Counted from the first letter of the stretch, positions 19,409-28,929 are shown. The stretch: DNA of 64,000 bases from Hydrogenophaga sp. PAMC20947 (GCF_004795855.1 NZ_CP039252.1:2232001-2296000), one strand, 5' to 3'. The notes: a model not told the origin generated them from the letters alone. Translations and numbers: made by a program.

Positions 19409-20080
19409 ATGCAACTCGACATAAGATCCCAACTGGGCGATATCAACGCCTGCTTTCCCGAATTGCCCATTAAATGCATCTTTGATGTAGGTGCAAACAT
19501 CGGACAGTCGGCCGAAGTATTTCACATAAAGTGTCCTGATGCAGAAGTACATTGCTTTGAACCAACATCAGAATCCTTCGCCAAATTAAGCGAAAAATTT
19601 TTTTCGAATCCACTGTTCAAACTCAACAATGTCGGCCTGTCAGACGCTCAAGTGGAGGTGAGGTTCGACGCCTCGGGAACATCCACAATGAACAGAATGC
19701 GCTCCGATGGTGTTGGTAACGTGACTGTCAAACTTACGACCCTCGATCTGTATTGCAAAACCCATAATATTGAATGCATTGACTATCTGAAAATCGACAC
19801 CGAAGGGAGCGAACTCAAAGTTCTTGAGGGCTCACTTCAACACCTGCAAGATATAAAGTTCATCGAAGCAGAGGCATCTTTGAACCCACACAACAAATAC
19901 CACAATTCGTTTTTCGACATCTACAATAAACTTACCAACAATGGGTTCTACCTTTTTGGAATTTATGAACAAATGAGAGAATGGTCTGGTGGAGGTGTGC
20001 CAATTATGAGAAGATCCAACCCATTATTCGTTAATTCGAAGCTAATCGGTGCACTCCCGCAAGGCGTTATTAGATTCTGA
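19409..20080 (+). CDS. FkbM family methyltransferase
   Basis: The 223-residue protein has IFDVGANIGQSAEVF (SAM motif I, about residue 25), VHCFEPTSES (post-I acidic loop) and the FkbM hallmark LKIDTEGSELKVLEG (about 125-139). FkbM enzymes O-methylate hydroxyls of sugars or polyketides. A TTG at 19397 is an alternative start. It is the second methyltransferase in a row and AT-rich. Confidence 0.85.
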   Translation: MQLDIRSQLGDINACFPELPIKCIFDVGANIGQSAEVFHIKCPDAEVHCFEPTSESFAKLSEKFFSNPLFKLNNVGLSDAQVEVRFDASGTSTMNRMRSDGVGNVTVKLTTLDLYCKTHNIECIDYLKIDTEGSELKVLEGSLQHLQDIKFIEAEASLNPHNKYHNSFFDIYNKLTNNGFYLFGIYEQMREWSGGGVPIMRRSNPLFVNSKLIGALPQGVIRF

Positions 20081-20537
20081 TTTCACTTACCTCCACAGCT
20101 AACACTCACAGTGTGGTGCCAGGGAGGTCCCAAAAAAACTTGGGCGAGGAAAGCACCAGTCCGCAATTGATTGATAGTGGATTTTGCTTTTTTGAATCCA
20201 ATAAGGATTGCTGGTGGTTGTACAAATCCACGAACAAGGCGGAGGTCTTCTCCGGATTTTTCCAAATCTAAGAGAGGTGCGTCGGGAGCACAACCATACG
20301 CCCACTCGAGCGCTCGAGCGCTCGAGCGCTCGACCATGCTGTTGAACTATTCATTGGGGCGTATGAGCTGGCGTGCTACCTAAATTGGAACCACGGTTCA
20401 TTTCATTAATGAAAAGAGATGGGGTCAACCTCGATAAGCGCATTGCCTATGCACGTGAGATGCCTCGCGAATGTACCACAGGCTCTTCTTTCCGGACCGT
20501 GATCGGAGCATTGTTTCATCAAATAATCGTGAAGACT
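20081..20537. other. Intergenic stretch with palindromic repeat, no gene recognised
   Basis: No convincing gene was found. Short frames exist on both strands but match no known family. The region holds the 28-bp perfect palindrome described separately. The reading frame of the next glycosyltransferase extends back into its right end, to a GTG at 20373 and an ATG at 20409. The region could be a recombination scar. Confidence 0.5.
20305..20333. repeat. Tandem palindromic octamer CTCGAGCG (3+ copies)
   Basis: Three complete CTCGAGCG units and a partial fourth give a 28-bp perfect palindrome from 20306 to 20333. It contains three XhoI-type CTCGAG sites. It can fold as a cruciform or a strong hairpin in RNA. 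There is no T-tract beside it, so it is not an ordinary terminator. Confidence 0.85.
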
Positions 20538-21821
20538 ATGCGAAATTTTCGTTCCTTGAAGAAATACACCACTCCAACTGTAGGTATTTCTGCAATCTTC
20601 AAAAATGAAGCGCCTTATATCATCGAATGGCTTGCACACCATCGCTTGATGGGCATTCATGACTTCTTCATCGCTAACAATGACAGCAATGACGGCACGA
20701 CAGAATTGCTGGATGCGCTGCAGTTAGCTGGTTACCTTACACACCATCTATTCCCAACCCCCTTGGGTAAGACACCTCAGGTACCAGCATACGAAATGCT
20801 GCTGAGGGAGCACGGGAAGGAAGTCGACTGGATGGCCTTTATTGACGCTGACGAGTTAATCTGGCCAACCGAAGCAAGCCACGATCTTCCTGCGTTCTTG
20901 GCGAAACTCTACACCAGGCATCCCGACATAGGAGCCCTTGCGCTCAACTGGGCCACCTACGGGTCTTCTGGCCATATTCGACATGACGACAAGCCCATGA
21001 GCACGCGCTTTACCTGGCATGCGGCCAAAGGACACGTGCTCAACAAGCAGTTCAAGTCCATTGTCAAAGTTGGATCGATCGAATACATGGTCGGCCCTCA
21101 CCACGCAAAACTCATACCAAATGCACTCTACTTGCACACAGACGGAGATGAGATAGTCGCACACCCAGGCATCTCGCCGGACCCCTTAATCAACGAATGC
21201 CTAAGTCAGACCACCTGCTGGCAGCATTTTCGGATCAATCACTACGTGGTCAAGTCGTACAGTGAATTCACGAAAAAGAGAGCAAGAGGCCGGGCGTACT
21301 TGCCGGGGATTCGAGACAATTGCTTCTATATCGCGCACGACAACAACGACTTCCACGCACCGCCCTCCACAAGCTATAAAGTTAGTTTAGATGCTGAAAT
21401 TCACTCCATTCGCCAAAAGGCTCGTCTTTTCAGCGCACAAGCTATCGGTACAAATTTGAGAGATGCCACTTCGACATGGAGCATCCCTCATCTTGGCAAC
21501 ATCGACTCTATCGAAAACGGTGACCGGTGCATTCGGCTATTTGGTTGGGCGGCGCCATGGGGAAGCCGTGTGGCTCAATCACTGAAAATGCGCGTCGACG
21601 GAGGCCCTTGGCGCTATCCACAGGCCTTTTCAAGGGTTGATAGAACAGACGTTGTGACGCACCATCCGCTGGCACCAAACGACACAGGCTTCGTCGCCTA
21701 TTTCGACCAACACCCACCAAGCTTGGCAACGGCTGCCATCGAGATCAGAGCCATCGCCAAAGGTGGCCTGGCAACAGACCCCATTGCAATGGGAAAATAC
21801 GCTCGCGAGCACCTCAAGTAA
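20538..21821 (+). CDS. Glycosyltransferase with GT2_4/GT92-like domain and C-terminal accessory domain
   Basis: The catalytic part has GISAIFKNEAPYIIEWLAHH followed by NNDSNDGT and the metal-binding FIDADELIW, the pattern of the Glyco_tranf_2_4 family. About 110 C-terminal residues (from RCIRLFGWAAPWGS onward) form a separate, probably beta-rich domain of unknown role. The frame is open back to 20373 and has in-frame ATGs at 20409 and 20460. I chose 20538 because the KKYTTPTVGISA start fits the family and the upstream codons look unconserved. AT-rich compared with the left block. Confidence 0.75.
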   Translation: MRNFRSLKKYTTPTVGISAIFKNEAPYIIEWLAHHRLMGIHDFFIANNDSNDGTTELLDALQLAGYLTHHLFPTPLGKTPQVPAYEMLLREHGKEVDWMAFIDADELIWPTEASHDLPAFLAKLYTRHPDIGALALNWATYGSSGHIRHDDKPMSTRFTWHAAKGHVLNKQFKSIVKVGSIEYMVGPHHAKLIPNALYLHTDGDEIVAHPGISPDPLINECLSQTTCWQHFRINHYVVKSYSEFTKKRARGRAYLPGIRDNCFYIAHDNNDFHAPPSTSYKVSLDAEIHSIRQKARLFSAQAIGTNLRDATSTWSIPHLGNIDSIENGDRCIRLFGWAAPWGSRVAQSLKMRVDGGPWRYPQAFSRVDRTDVVTHHPLAPNDTGFVAYFDQHPPSLATAAIEIRAIAKGGLATDPIAMGKYAREHLK

Positions 21822-21959
21822 TGCGCCGACGATGCATGGCCGGATGCCGAGAAATCCGCCCCCATTCTCTCTTGGCCCTCCCCAAAAAAGTACCTGCCTC
21901 GCGCAAGGTTTGCATCCAGCCTTGGAAAATCGGCTAGTACGTCGAATCTCACCAACAAC

Positions 21960-23192
21960 ATGTCGATAGCTCAAAACTCCTCCCCACAAACAGCAGGCGA
22001 CTGCTTGCTCTTTGCGACCGCTGACTGGGACACCCCGTACTGGACCAACAAACAACACACTGCCGACCATCTTGTAAAGGCTGGCTGGCGTGTGTTGTAC
22101 ATCGAGAGCATCGGATTGCGGGCGCCTAAGCTGGGCAGCGGCACCGATTGGGGGCGCATTATGCGACGACTCTGGCGCGGGCTCAAAGGGCCTCAACATA
22201 TACGAGAGGGTCTCTGGGTGTTGTCACCACTGGTCATCCCGTTCAAACACGCACACCCCTGGATCAGAGCGCTCAATCAAGGCCTTCTCAGCTGGACCAT
22301 CTCGCGCTTCACCAAACAACAGCGATTTCAGTCGCCCTTGATCTGGACTTACCACCCCTACGTGCTCGAAGTTCTCGATCTGCTCAAATCACGTCATCAG
22401 CAACCCCTCGGGCGCTTGGTGTACCACTGCGTAGACGACCTTTCCGCTATTCCGGGTATTAATGCCGAAGCATTTAGCGCAGAAGAACGTCGCCTTCTGG
22501 CGCTTGCAGATGCCACGTTTACTACCAGCAAGACCCTGTATGCAAAATGCAACAAAATCTCTGAGCGCGTACATAACTTTCCAAATGTTGTAGACGTTCA
22601 GCACTTCTCGCGCGCCCACGATCCTGGAGACTTACCAAGCGATCTCTCAGATATCCCACCACCACGCATTGGCTACGCAGGCGCCCTTTCAGATTTCAAG
22701 GTTGATTTTTCACTCCTGAAGGAAGTAGCAAGCCAAAACCCTCAATGGAGTTTTGTGATCATTGGTGAGGAAATAGAGGGGCAACGAGACTCTACGCTCA
22801 AGGCAATGGTCCTGTTGCCCAACGTCCACTTGCTGGGCCATAAGCCCTACTCAGTTCTTCCAGAATATTTTCGTGGATTTTCTGTAGGTCTGCTACCAAC
22901 CAAAGTTAACGAATATACGCGCAGCATGTTCCCAATGAAGTTTTTTGAATATATAGCAGCCGGATTGCCAGTAGTGTCGACATCTCTAGAATTTACAAAG
23001 GCAAATACTGAATCCATAACGATTGCAGATTCAACATTAGACTTCACAAATGCCATTCAATCTTCGCTTGACTCTGGAAAGCTCTCAAAAATGCGAGGCA
23101 ATAAAATTGTTGGGGAAAACACCTGGGGAAATAGACTAGGCAAGATGCTCGAAATTGTGAACCAAGAGAAACAAGCGAAAATTTCACCATAA
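21960..23192 (+). CDS. GT-B glycosyltransferase
   Basis: The 410-residue protein begins with LLFATADWDTPYWTNKQHTA, as in a group of polysaccharide glycosyltransferases that use this start in place of the usual Gly-rich loop. YHCVDDLSAIPG near residue 160 and TSKTLYAKC, HNFPNVVDVQHF, RIGYAGALSDFKVDF and KFFEYIAAGLPVVST follow, giving a normal donor-binding C-domain. It probably acts in the cytoplasm on the lipid-linked chain. Codon use drifts to AT-rich in the second half. Confidence 0.85.
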   Translation: MSIAQNSSPQTAGDCLLFATADWDTPYWTNKQHTADHLVKAGWRVLYIESIGLRAPKLGSGTDWGRIMRRLWRGLKGPQHIREGLWVLSPLVIPFKHAHPWIRALNQGLLSWTISRFTKQQRFQSPLIWTYHPYVLEVLDLLKSRHQQPLGRLVYHCVDDLSAIPGINAEAFSAEERRLLALADATFTTSKTLYAKCNKISERVHNFPNVVDVQHFSRAHDPGDLPSDLSDIPPPRIGYAGALSDFKVDFSLLKEVASQNPQWSFVIIGEEIEGQRDSTLKAMVLLPNVHLLGHKPYSVLPEYFRGFSVGLLPTKVNEYTRSMFPMKFFEYIAAGLPVVSTSLEFTKANTESITIADSTLDFTNAIQSSLDSGKLSKMRGNKIVGENTWGNRLGKMLEIVNQEKQAKISP

Positions 23193-23237
23193 ACCTTTGA
23201 TGAAGCTTCTCAAACATTTTTGTACCGAACTGACAAA

Positions 23238-24095
23238 ATGATCACCATATACGAACCTATCTACCGGCCAGAGCAGGTACTCTCTGAGAAGAGTTTCATT
23301 GCTTACCCGCATACATCCAATGATAAGTTCAAGAAATGGCGAGAATTCAGGCTGCACATCGAGGTGTACCGAGCAAAGCTATATGAAAATAACAAATTGA
23401 CTGGTATATTCTCACCAAAATTTGGACTAAAAACACATCTAAGTGGCGAAGAATTCATTGCATATTGCCAATCAGCATCTGATGCCGATGTGGTATTCGT
23501 AAATCCATTCCCACAGATGCGGTATCGTTCATACAATATATGGATGCAAGCCGAGTCAAATCATCCTGGCATTACAAACTGTGCCCAAAACTTACTTACG
23601 GCTGCAGGCATCGACATAGACATTGAAAAACAGCCGAGGCACGATCACAAAACGCTAGCCTATTCCAGTTTTTGGGTTGGGAGCCCTACGTTTTGGGAGC
23701 AGTACGTTGGTGGGCTTCTGGAGAAACTCGCCGTTTTTATCGAACACAACGAAAACCATCCTGCTGTAGTTAATGCTCTCGTCGAAACCTTTCACACAGA
23801 TCCAACGCCATTCCTTCCCTTCATAACCGAGCGCTTGTTCACAACCTATCTATCTCTCCACCCAGAATTAAAGGTTAGCAGCATCTCGCTCGATCCTTTG
23901 GATTTCTGCTTGATGGAGGCTGAAAGAAAATTTGTTCAAAGTATTATTCCCGAAATAGATCGTGCAGATCAACTTGGTAGCTTTTCACCCGAATTGGTCC
24001 ACAGAATGGAAGAGCATTGCGATGCATTAGCGCAGGCTGCCAGGGTACATTTTAGAGATACCCCACATCCCCACACTGGAAGAACAATCACCTAA
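23238..24095 (+). CDS. Unknown protein, 'IYEP' family member A
   Basis: I do not recognise a named family. The 285-residue protein is clearly paralogous to the products at 39492-40355 and on the minus strand at 45057-46019. Shared features are the start MITIYEP, IFSPKFGLKT, DADVVFVNPFPQ (about 85-96), HPGI, FWVGSPTFWEQYVGG (about 143-157), and FLPFITERLFTTYLS. The last two blocks recall the layout of DUF4422-type GT-A glycosyltransferases; that is inference. The start at 23238 is fixed by the paralogues' N-termini. It is followed by an RgpF-like gene. Confidence 0.6.
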   Translation: MITIYEPIYRPEQVLSEKSFIAYPHTSNDKFKKWREFRLHIEVYRAKLYENNKLTGIFSPKFGLKTHLSGEEFIAYCQSASDADVVFVNPFPQMRYRSYNIWMQAESNHPGITNCAQNLLTAAGIDIDIEKQPRHDHKTLAYSSFWVGSPTFWEQYVGGLLEKLAVFIEHNENHPAVVNALVETFHTDPTPFLPFITERLFTTYLSLHPELKVSSISLDPLDFCLMEAERKFVQSIIPEIDRADQLGSFSPELVHRMEEHCDALAQAARVHFRDTPHPHTGRTIT

Positions 24096-24143
24096 AATGC
24101 CGATGCCGAGCAAAAATTTAGCCCTAAAAAGACGAATTATGAT

Positions 24144-25328
24144 ATGAATACGCCACTAGGTAAAGTCACTCACTTCGCGGGTGAAGGACGAAAATTTTGT
24201 GTATATTCTCACTTCGATCCCAATGGAAAACTTGCTCGATACGTCAAATTCTATCTAGAGGAAATTACCGCATGTGGATACGATATTATTTTCGTATCCA
24301 CATCACAAATGGTATCCGATAGCGATTGCAAGTATTTAGACAATTTGTGCTTCAAAACTCTGTTTAGACAGAACGTTGGTTACGATTTCTCATCTTATCG
24401 AAAAGGTATAGAAGTACTTTTCGAAAGCGGTATACAGGTAGACTGTCTTTTGATTGCAAACGACAGTGTATTTGGGCCTATCTCGAACCTTAGATCCATC
24501 ATGGTCCAGATGGAAAATCACGTTGCCGAAATGGTAGGCCTAACGGATTCATTCGACCTAAGCTACCACATCCAAAGCTACTTTATTCACTTCAAAGGAA
24601 ATTTACTTTCCAGTCAAGTTTTCAGAAATTTTTGGGATTCGGTCACCCTAATTGACAACACTACGCCAAATTTCAAGCAAGAAATCATCAACCGCTACGA
24701 AGTAGGCGGGACTCAATACTTTATCTCCAAAGGTTACAAGGTAGCAGCATTATTCCCCTTTTCGGATCTTCTAGAGCAGCATTTTTCGGCGGTGCTAAAA
24801 ATATTGAAAAATTCGTCAATGGTTGCTGGAGTAGAACCTATTTCCGAGTTCGATCTTCAATTTCGCCTGAATGCCACGCACTATTACTGGAGATATTTGA
24901 TTGAAATCGGACTTCCCTTCATTAAGAGGGAATTATTGACGAAAAATCCGACCAATACAGATATTTCCAAATGGCCTCAAACGATCAAAGTACATTCTAC
25001 ATACGACCTAACACTGATTAGCGATGCATTGATTGATCTTAATTCCGAACTAGCGATGTATGTAGTAAGCAGATCTGATGCCGAGAAAGCCATCAAAACC
25101 AATTTTGATACTATAACGGTTTCAATTAATGAATGCCTTGCTTCTGATCGTGTCTTGAGCACTCTCCCGAAGGAAATGAAATTTCGGTTTGATGAGCAGC
25201 GATACTTGGAGTCCTATCCGGACGTGAAAGAAGCCATCAAAAGTGGTAGTTTGGCAAACGCGATATCCCACTACCACGCATATGGATCAAAGGAAAATCG
25301 ACTTTTTCCTCTGATTAGAGCAGAGTAG
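24144..25328 (+). CDS. RgpF-like rhamnan synthesis protein A
   Basis: A 394-residue protein with the RgpF domain (about 15-285). FCVYSHFDPNGKLARYV, LFRQNVGYDFSSYRKGIE, LIANDSVFGPI and MVGLTDSF lead to YEVGGTQYF and the NPTNTDISKWP segment. RgpF proteins take part in rhamnan assembly and are probably rhamnosyltransferases, which fits the rfbBDAC genes here. The last about 47 residues are a separate tail with FDEQRYLESYPDVKEA and H-x-x-x-x-G-x-x-E-x-R. This tail motif is shared with the second RgpF-like protein. Insertion-sequence debris follows it. Confidence 0.85.
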   Translation: MNTPLGKVTHFAGEGRKFCVYSHFDPNGKLARYVKFYLEEITACGYDIIFVSTSQMVSDSDCKYLDNLCFKTLFRQNVGYDFSSYRKGIEVLFESGIQVDCLLIANDSVFGPISNLRSIMVQMENHVAEMVGLTDSFDLSYHIQSYFIHFKGNLLSSQVFRNFWDSVTLIDNTTPNFKQEIINRYEVGGTQYFISKGYKVAALFPFSDLLEQHFSAVLKILKNSSMVAGVEPISEFDLQFRLNATHYYWRYLIEIGLPFIKRELLTKNPTNTDISKWPQTIKVHSTYDLTLISDALIDLNSELAMYVVSRSDAEKAIKTNFDTITVSINECLASDRVLSTLPKEMKFRFDEQRYLESYPDVKEAIKSGSLANAISHYHAYGSKENRLFPLIRAE

Positions 25329-25565
25329 ACTGACCAAACGCCCTATCTATCAACCCCTTAGCGTGGTCGCTTGGCCTTCAGCGGCGTCAATGGATTCCAT
25401 TGGAGATGGAAGCATAAATGGAAATAGCGCCATGCCGAGCGCCAGTTAATCATCCAAATTCGAAACTGCAGACGTCAAGCTAATTGACATTGGAGTTGGC
25501 AATCTTCTCGAAAGACCAACGGCCCTGTAGGTAGAATTCTCCAAAAAAGAAATATCAACGTGGAG

Positions 25566-26270
25566 ATGTCAAGATGTACCGACAGCCAGATCATGGATGC
25601 CTTGAAGCGCGTTGATGCTGGCTTGGTAGTGCGTGAAGGGCCTTGAGGACGAGAATCCGCGCCTCAAGAAGGTGTACTTATAGGAAAAGCTCAAGTCCGA
25701 GATCGTGGCGGAGGTACTGGCAAAAAGGCGGTGAGGCCCTCTCGAGGGACAGAGATGGCCAAGTACGAGGTTGAGCAGTGCAGCATCCCCTTACGGGTGG
25801 TATGTGTGGCATTCATGGTCAGCGAATCCTGCTACCGCTATGCGAGCAAACACAACGCCGATGATGAAGCCATTGCCAACTGGCTGATGTGCCTGACGGA
25901 CAAACACCGCACTGGGGATTCAGGCTGTGCTACCTGTACCGGCACAGCTTGAAGAACTTCGACTGGAACCACAAACGGGTGTCCCGCATCTACCGCGAGT
26001 TGGAGCTCAACCTGCGTATCAAACCACGCAAGAGTCAGGGGCGGAGAAGCCGCAGCCACTGGCTGTACCGCAGACCATCAACCTGGTCTAAAACGGGCTC
26101 AAAGACGGGAGGAGCCCGCGCTTGTTCAATGTGATCGACAAATTCAACCGTGAGGCGCTGGGCGTTGAGGCTGACTTCTCGTTGCCTCGTGAGCGGGTGA
26201 TACAGGCGTTGCAGCAGATCAAGGCCTGCCAAGGCAAGTCGCAGGTGATTCTGGACCTCACCGGCTTCAA
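25566..26270 (+). mobile_element. Decayed IS3-family (IS407-like) insertion sequence remnant
   Basis: Fragments of both transposase frames are legible. orfA pieces read CTDSQIMDALKRVDAG and PRLKKVY...EKLKSEIVAEVLAKR, with stops and a missing middle. orfB pieces read SESCYRYASKHNADDEAIANWL, then after a one-base loss WNHKRVSRIYRELELNLRIKPRK, and then LFNVIDKFNREALGVEADFSLPRERVIQALQQI. Frameshifts, in-frame stops and an internal deletion around the expected WSMDFM motif make it inactive. It lies between two AT-rich glycan gene groups. Confidence 0.8.
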
Positions 26271-26272
26271 TA

Positions 26273-26307
26273 GCCGATGAACCGCCCCGGCGGGGCGGTT
26301 CATCGGC
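26273..26307. repeat. Perfect 16-bp inverted repeat with 3-base loop
   Basis: The arms GCCGATGAACCGCCCC and its exact reverse complement flank GGC. It sits exactly where the first transposase fragment ends and the second begins. It has no downstream T-tract, so it is not a typical terminator. It may be a deletion or rejoining scar. Confidence 0.85.
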
Positions 26308-26545
26308 GGGGAAAATGTTGGGACAATGCCGTTGCGGAATCGTTCTTCAGCAGTTTGAAGAAGGTGCGGATCAAGCGGCGTATCTATCCAACCCGTGACG
26401 ATGCGAGGTCAGACGTGTTTGACTACATCGAGGATTTCTACAATCGCGTCCGCAGGCACAGCCATCTCGACCAGCTGAGCCCGATGGACTTCGAGCAACT
26501 TCGAACTGGAAGTTGAAAATTGTCTACAGAAACGGGTGAAGTCCA
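26308..26545 (+). mobile_element. 3' end of a second IS3-family element (IS3/IS51-like)
   Basis: The frame encodes GKCWDNAVAESFFSSLKK, which contains the final catalytic Glu of the DDE transposase. It continues through RRIYPTRDDARSDVFDYIEDFYN and RRHSHLDQLSPMDFEQ to a TGA at 26514. Directly after it, TGTCTACAGAAACGGGTGAAG looks like the terminal inverted repeat of IS3-type elements. The motif version belongs to a different IS3 subgroup from the preceding remnant, so the two are pieces of different elements. Confidence 0.7.
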
Positions 26546-26946
26546 CTCGGTGGATTCAGCCCAAAGCGACATCTGGTCATAGCTGCGTAGTCGTTCTAGC
26601 TCTGTCGACAGTGGCACCTGAGAGGATTACGGGACAGGTCAAAACGAAAGAACAATTCAAAAATTGCCACCTGGACCAAAATCAGAGCGCGCCTCCATTG
26701 TAGATAAAATCAAGTGCAAAGCATGCAGAGATCTAAACATCAGAAGACTCACCTTCCCAGGGGAGATTTACAGACTAGTCCTCAACACGCCTCTATCTCG
26801 CTCGAGAGGCAAGAGGCAAGAGGCAAGAGGCAAGAGGCAACAGCCAAGAGATGCATACATCCACTTCTTCTCAAAAAAAATGGACAACTACTTAGAAGAG
26901 CATCAGAGAATCGAAGATCTTGCGCAAAATATCAGACAACATTAAT
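26546..26946. other. Non-coding stretch with heptamer tandem repeat, upstream of a GtrC-like gene
   Basis: No convincing gene is seen; one short frame runs through but has only low-complexity content. It holds the heptamer repeat described next, and a run of eight or nine A residues about 35 bases after that. The promoter of the downstream gene set probably lies here. Confidence 0.5.
26806..26840. repeat. Five tandem copies of the heptamer GAGGCAA
   Basis: The unit GAGGCAA is repeated five times without mismatch. Heptamer arrays of this kind can change copy number by slippage. It ends 106 bases before the start of a large membrane glycosyltransferase gene. Confidence 0.9.
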
Positions 26947-28914
26947 ATGAACAACAAGGCGAATAAGGCACCTTTAATAATATGCCTAGTTCTATCTTTC
27001 CTCTATATCTCACTGGCAATAAGTACACCTATTTCCATAAACGCTGCAGCGTCTCACGATGACGCTTGGTTCGTCCGAAGCGCTGAAAGCATTTTGCATG
27101 GAAAATGGCTAGGCAATTTTAATGAAATGACCTTAATTAAGGGGATGGGATACCCTTACATTTTGGTAATAAATAGTCTGATTGGCATCCCGATAACACT
27201 GACATTATCGATTCTCTATTTGGCATCATGTGCTGCATTCGCATTTTCCCTCAGAAAGTGCGGCCTTCAAAAGTTTGCAGCGATCGTCCTATTCGCACTA
27301 TTGCTATTCCAGCCAGTCCTATTCCCTACAAGAATAATACGAGACAACATATACACCACACTGCTTCTTTTTTCCACATCGGGACTAATTCTTATAGCGC
27401 TGCATGAAGTAGATAGGCATCGCAATGCGATACTAGGAGTATCCGGGATTTCATTAGGAATGCTTTTTATCACGAGAGAAGAAGGCATATGGGTAGTCCC
27501 AGCAATTATATTTCTCACCATCTACTCATTGTTTGCAAGCTGGAGGAATGGAAAGAGCATTCTTGGCTTTTCGAAATCAGTTGGCATATTCATCGCATTT
27601 TTATCAGTTCCACCACTTACCACCGCTTCTATAAACTGGTATGTCTATGGCGTATTTCAAGACGTTGACATCAAGAACAAAAGTTATGTTAGCGCTCTGA
27701 ACTCGCTGTATAAAGTTAGAGTTGGAAATGAAATTCAATTCATTCCCGTGCATGAAAAGAAAAGGGATGCCATTTACAGGATTAGCCCCGCCTTCAAAGA
27801 GCTTCAACCATTTTTTGAGGACATTGGGAAGCACTGGACAGTTCATGGCTGCGCAGTATACAAACATACCTGCGGCGATTATGCGGGGGGATGGTTCATG
27901 TGGGCATTTCGCAAAGGAGTTAGCTCCCTTGGTTATTATGAAACGCCAGCCTCTGCCGCTCAGTATTACGATAGAATCGTGAATGAAATAGAAATTGCCT
28001 GTGACGAAGGGAAAATCGACTGCGAATTCAATACCCTGCCGTTCGTTCCTTCAATAACGCCAGAGGCAATAAAGAGCATTCCAAAAAAACTCCTTGGCGC
28101 CATTAATTTGACAATCTATAAGGCTCCAGGATTCATGTCGGCTGGAGAAAGTTGGGGGCCAATTGAAAGAATAAACGAGATACGGACCTTCTTGGGGAAC
28201 CCAAGCATATACCCCTCCAAGGAGATCCCTGAGAATACTATAACCGGCTGGTATTACGCTTCAAATGATAAATGGATATCACTAATATGCAGCAGTGATC
28301 CAGGAACAGAAAGAATCACCCCTATCAAGAAAATACCGAGTCCGGATGTGGTAAGGAAATTCAATGATAGTCGTGCAGCCTTACGTAGATTCTCAATTTA
28401 TTTGGTTGAGTCCAGCAATTGTCACATTTCGAGTACGGAATCTGATAAGTTCACACTCCCGATGAGAGAGCCCTCGCAAAATGGTGCTAGAGCCTTCGAT
28501 TTTGGATCCGGCAGAATTCAATTTGATGACAAAAAGCCTTTGGAACCAAGTGCAAGCGCCGGTCTCGCAATAAAAATAATCAATATACTCAACTCCGGCT
28601 TTCAATTTGTTTCAGGCTATCTTTTTGCCGCTGGAACGGCATCTATCCTAGCCGCTATTTTGCATAGTCTCAGAAAAAGAACCTTGCCCAATAATTTGGG
28701 AGTTATATCCATATTTTTATGGACGTTATACTACACACGAATAGCCCTCATGACACTTATTGATGTCACGTCATTTCCCGCAATTAATACACTTTATCTA
28801 GCACCCGCCTTTGTGTTATGGATAAGCGCATCTGTTTGTGGAATATTCTCGCTATTCAATTCCATCTGGCTTCCCGCGAATGCGAGATTGAAAATATCTC
28901 GAAAACCTTGTTAG
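26947..28914 (+). CDS. Large multi-spanning membrane protein, GtrC/GT-C-like
   Basis: The 655-residue protein has about eight N-terminal hydrophobic segments, a polar central region of about 280 residues, and further membrane helices near the C-terminus. The first loop has SHDDAWFVRSAESILHGKWLGNF followed by LIKGMGYPYIL. The Asp-Asp motif and K-G-x-x-Y-P are placed as in GT-C enzymes that use polyprenyl-phosphate sugars in the periplasm. With the GtrB-like and GtrA genes downstream it would complete a Gtr-type glycan-modifying cassette. Strongly AT-rich. The start at 26947 was preferred over an in-frame ATG at 26920. Confidence 0.65.
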   Translation: MNNKANKAPLIICLVLSFLYISLAISTPISINAAASHDDAWFVRSAESILHGKWLGNFNEMTLIKGMGYPYILVINSLIGIPITLTLSILYLASCAAFAFSLRKCGLQKFAAIVLFALLLFQPVLFPTRIIRDNIYTTLLLFSTSGLILIALHEVDRHRNAILGVSGISLGMLFITREEGIWVVPAIIFLTIYSLFASWRNGKSILGFSKSVGIFIAFLSVPPLTTASINWYVYGVFQDVDIKNKSYVSALNSLYKVRVGNEIQFIPVHEKKRDAIYRISPAFKELQPFFEDIGKHWTVHGCAVYKHTCGDYAGGWFMWAFRKGVSSLGYYETPASAAQYYDRIVNEIEIACDEGKIDCEFNTLPFVPSITPEAIKSIPKKLLGAINLTIYKAPGFMSAGESWGPIERINEIRTFLGNPSIYPSKEIPENTITGWYYASNDKWISLICSSDPGTERITPIKKIPSPDVVRKFNDSRAALRRFSIYLVESSNCHISSTESDKFTLPMREPSQNGARAFDFGSGRIQFDDKKPLEPSASAGLAIKIINILNSGFQFVSGYLFAAGTASILAAILHSLRKRTLPNNLGVISIFLWTLYYTRIALMTLIDVTSFPAINTLYLAPAFVLWISASVCGIFSLFNSIWLPANARLKISRKPC

Positions 28915-28929
28915 TCAACGAAATTAAGA

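Noticed and set aside
20083..20337. 84-codon minus-strand frame as a possible small gene
   Set aside because: It runs through the palindrome and matches nothing known; no ribosome binding site was evident.
26806..26840. Possible CRISPR-like array
   Set aside because: Units are 7 bp and directly joined without spacers, so it is a simple tandem repeat.
26664..26945. 93-codon frame containing the heptamer repeat
   Set aside because: The product is low complexity (RGKRQEARGKRQ) and the frame overlaps the start of the real membrane-protein gene.
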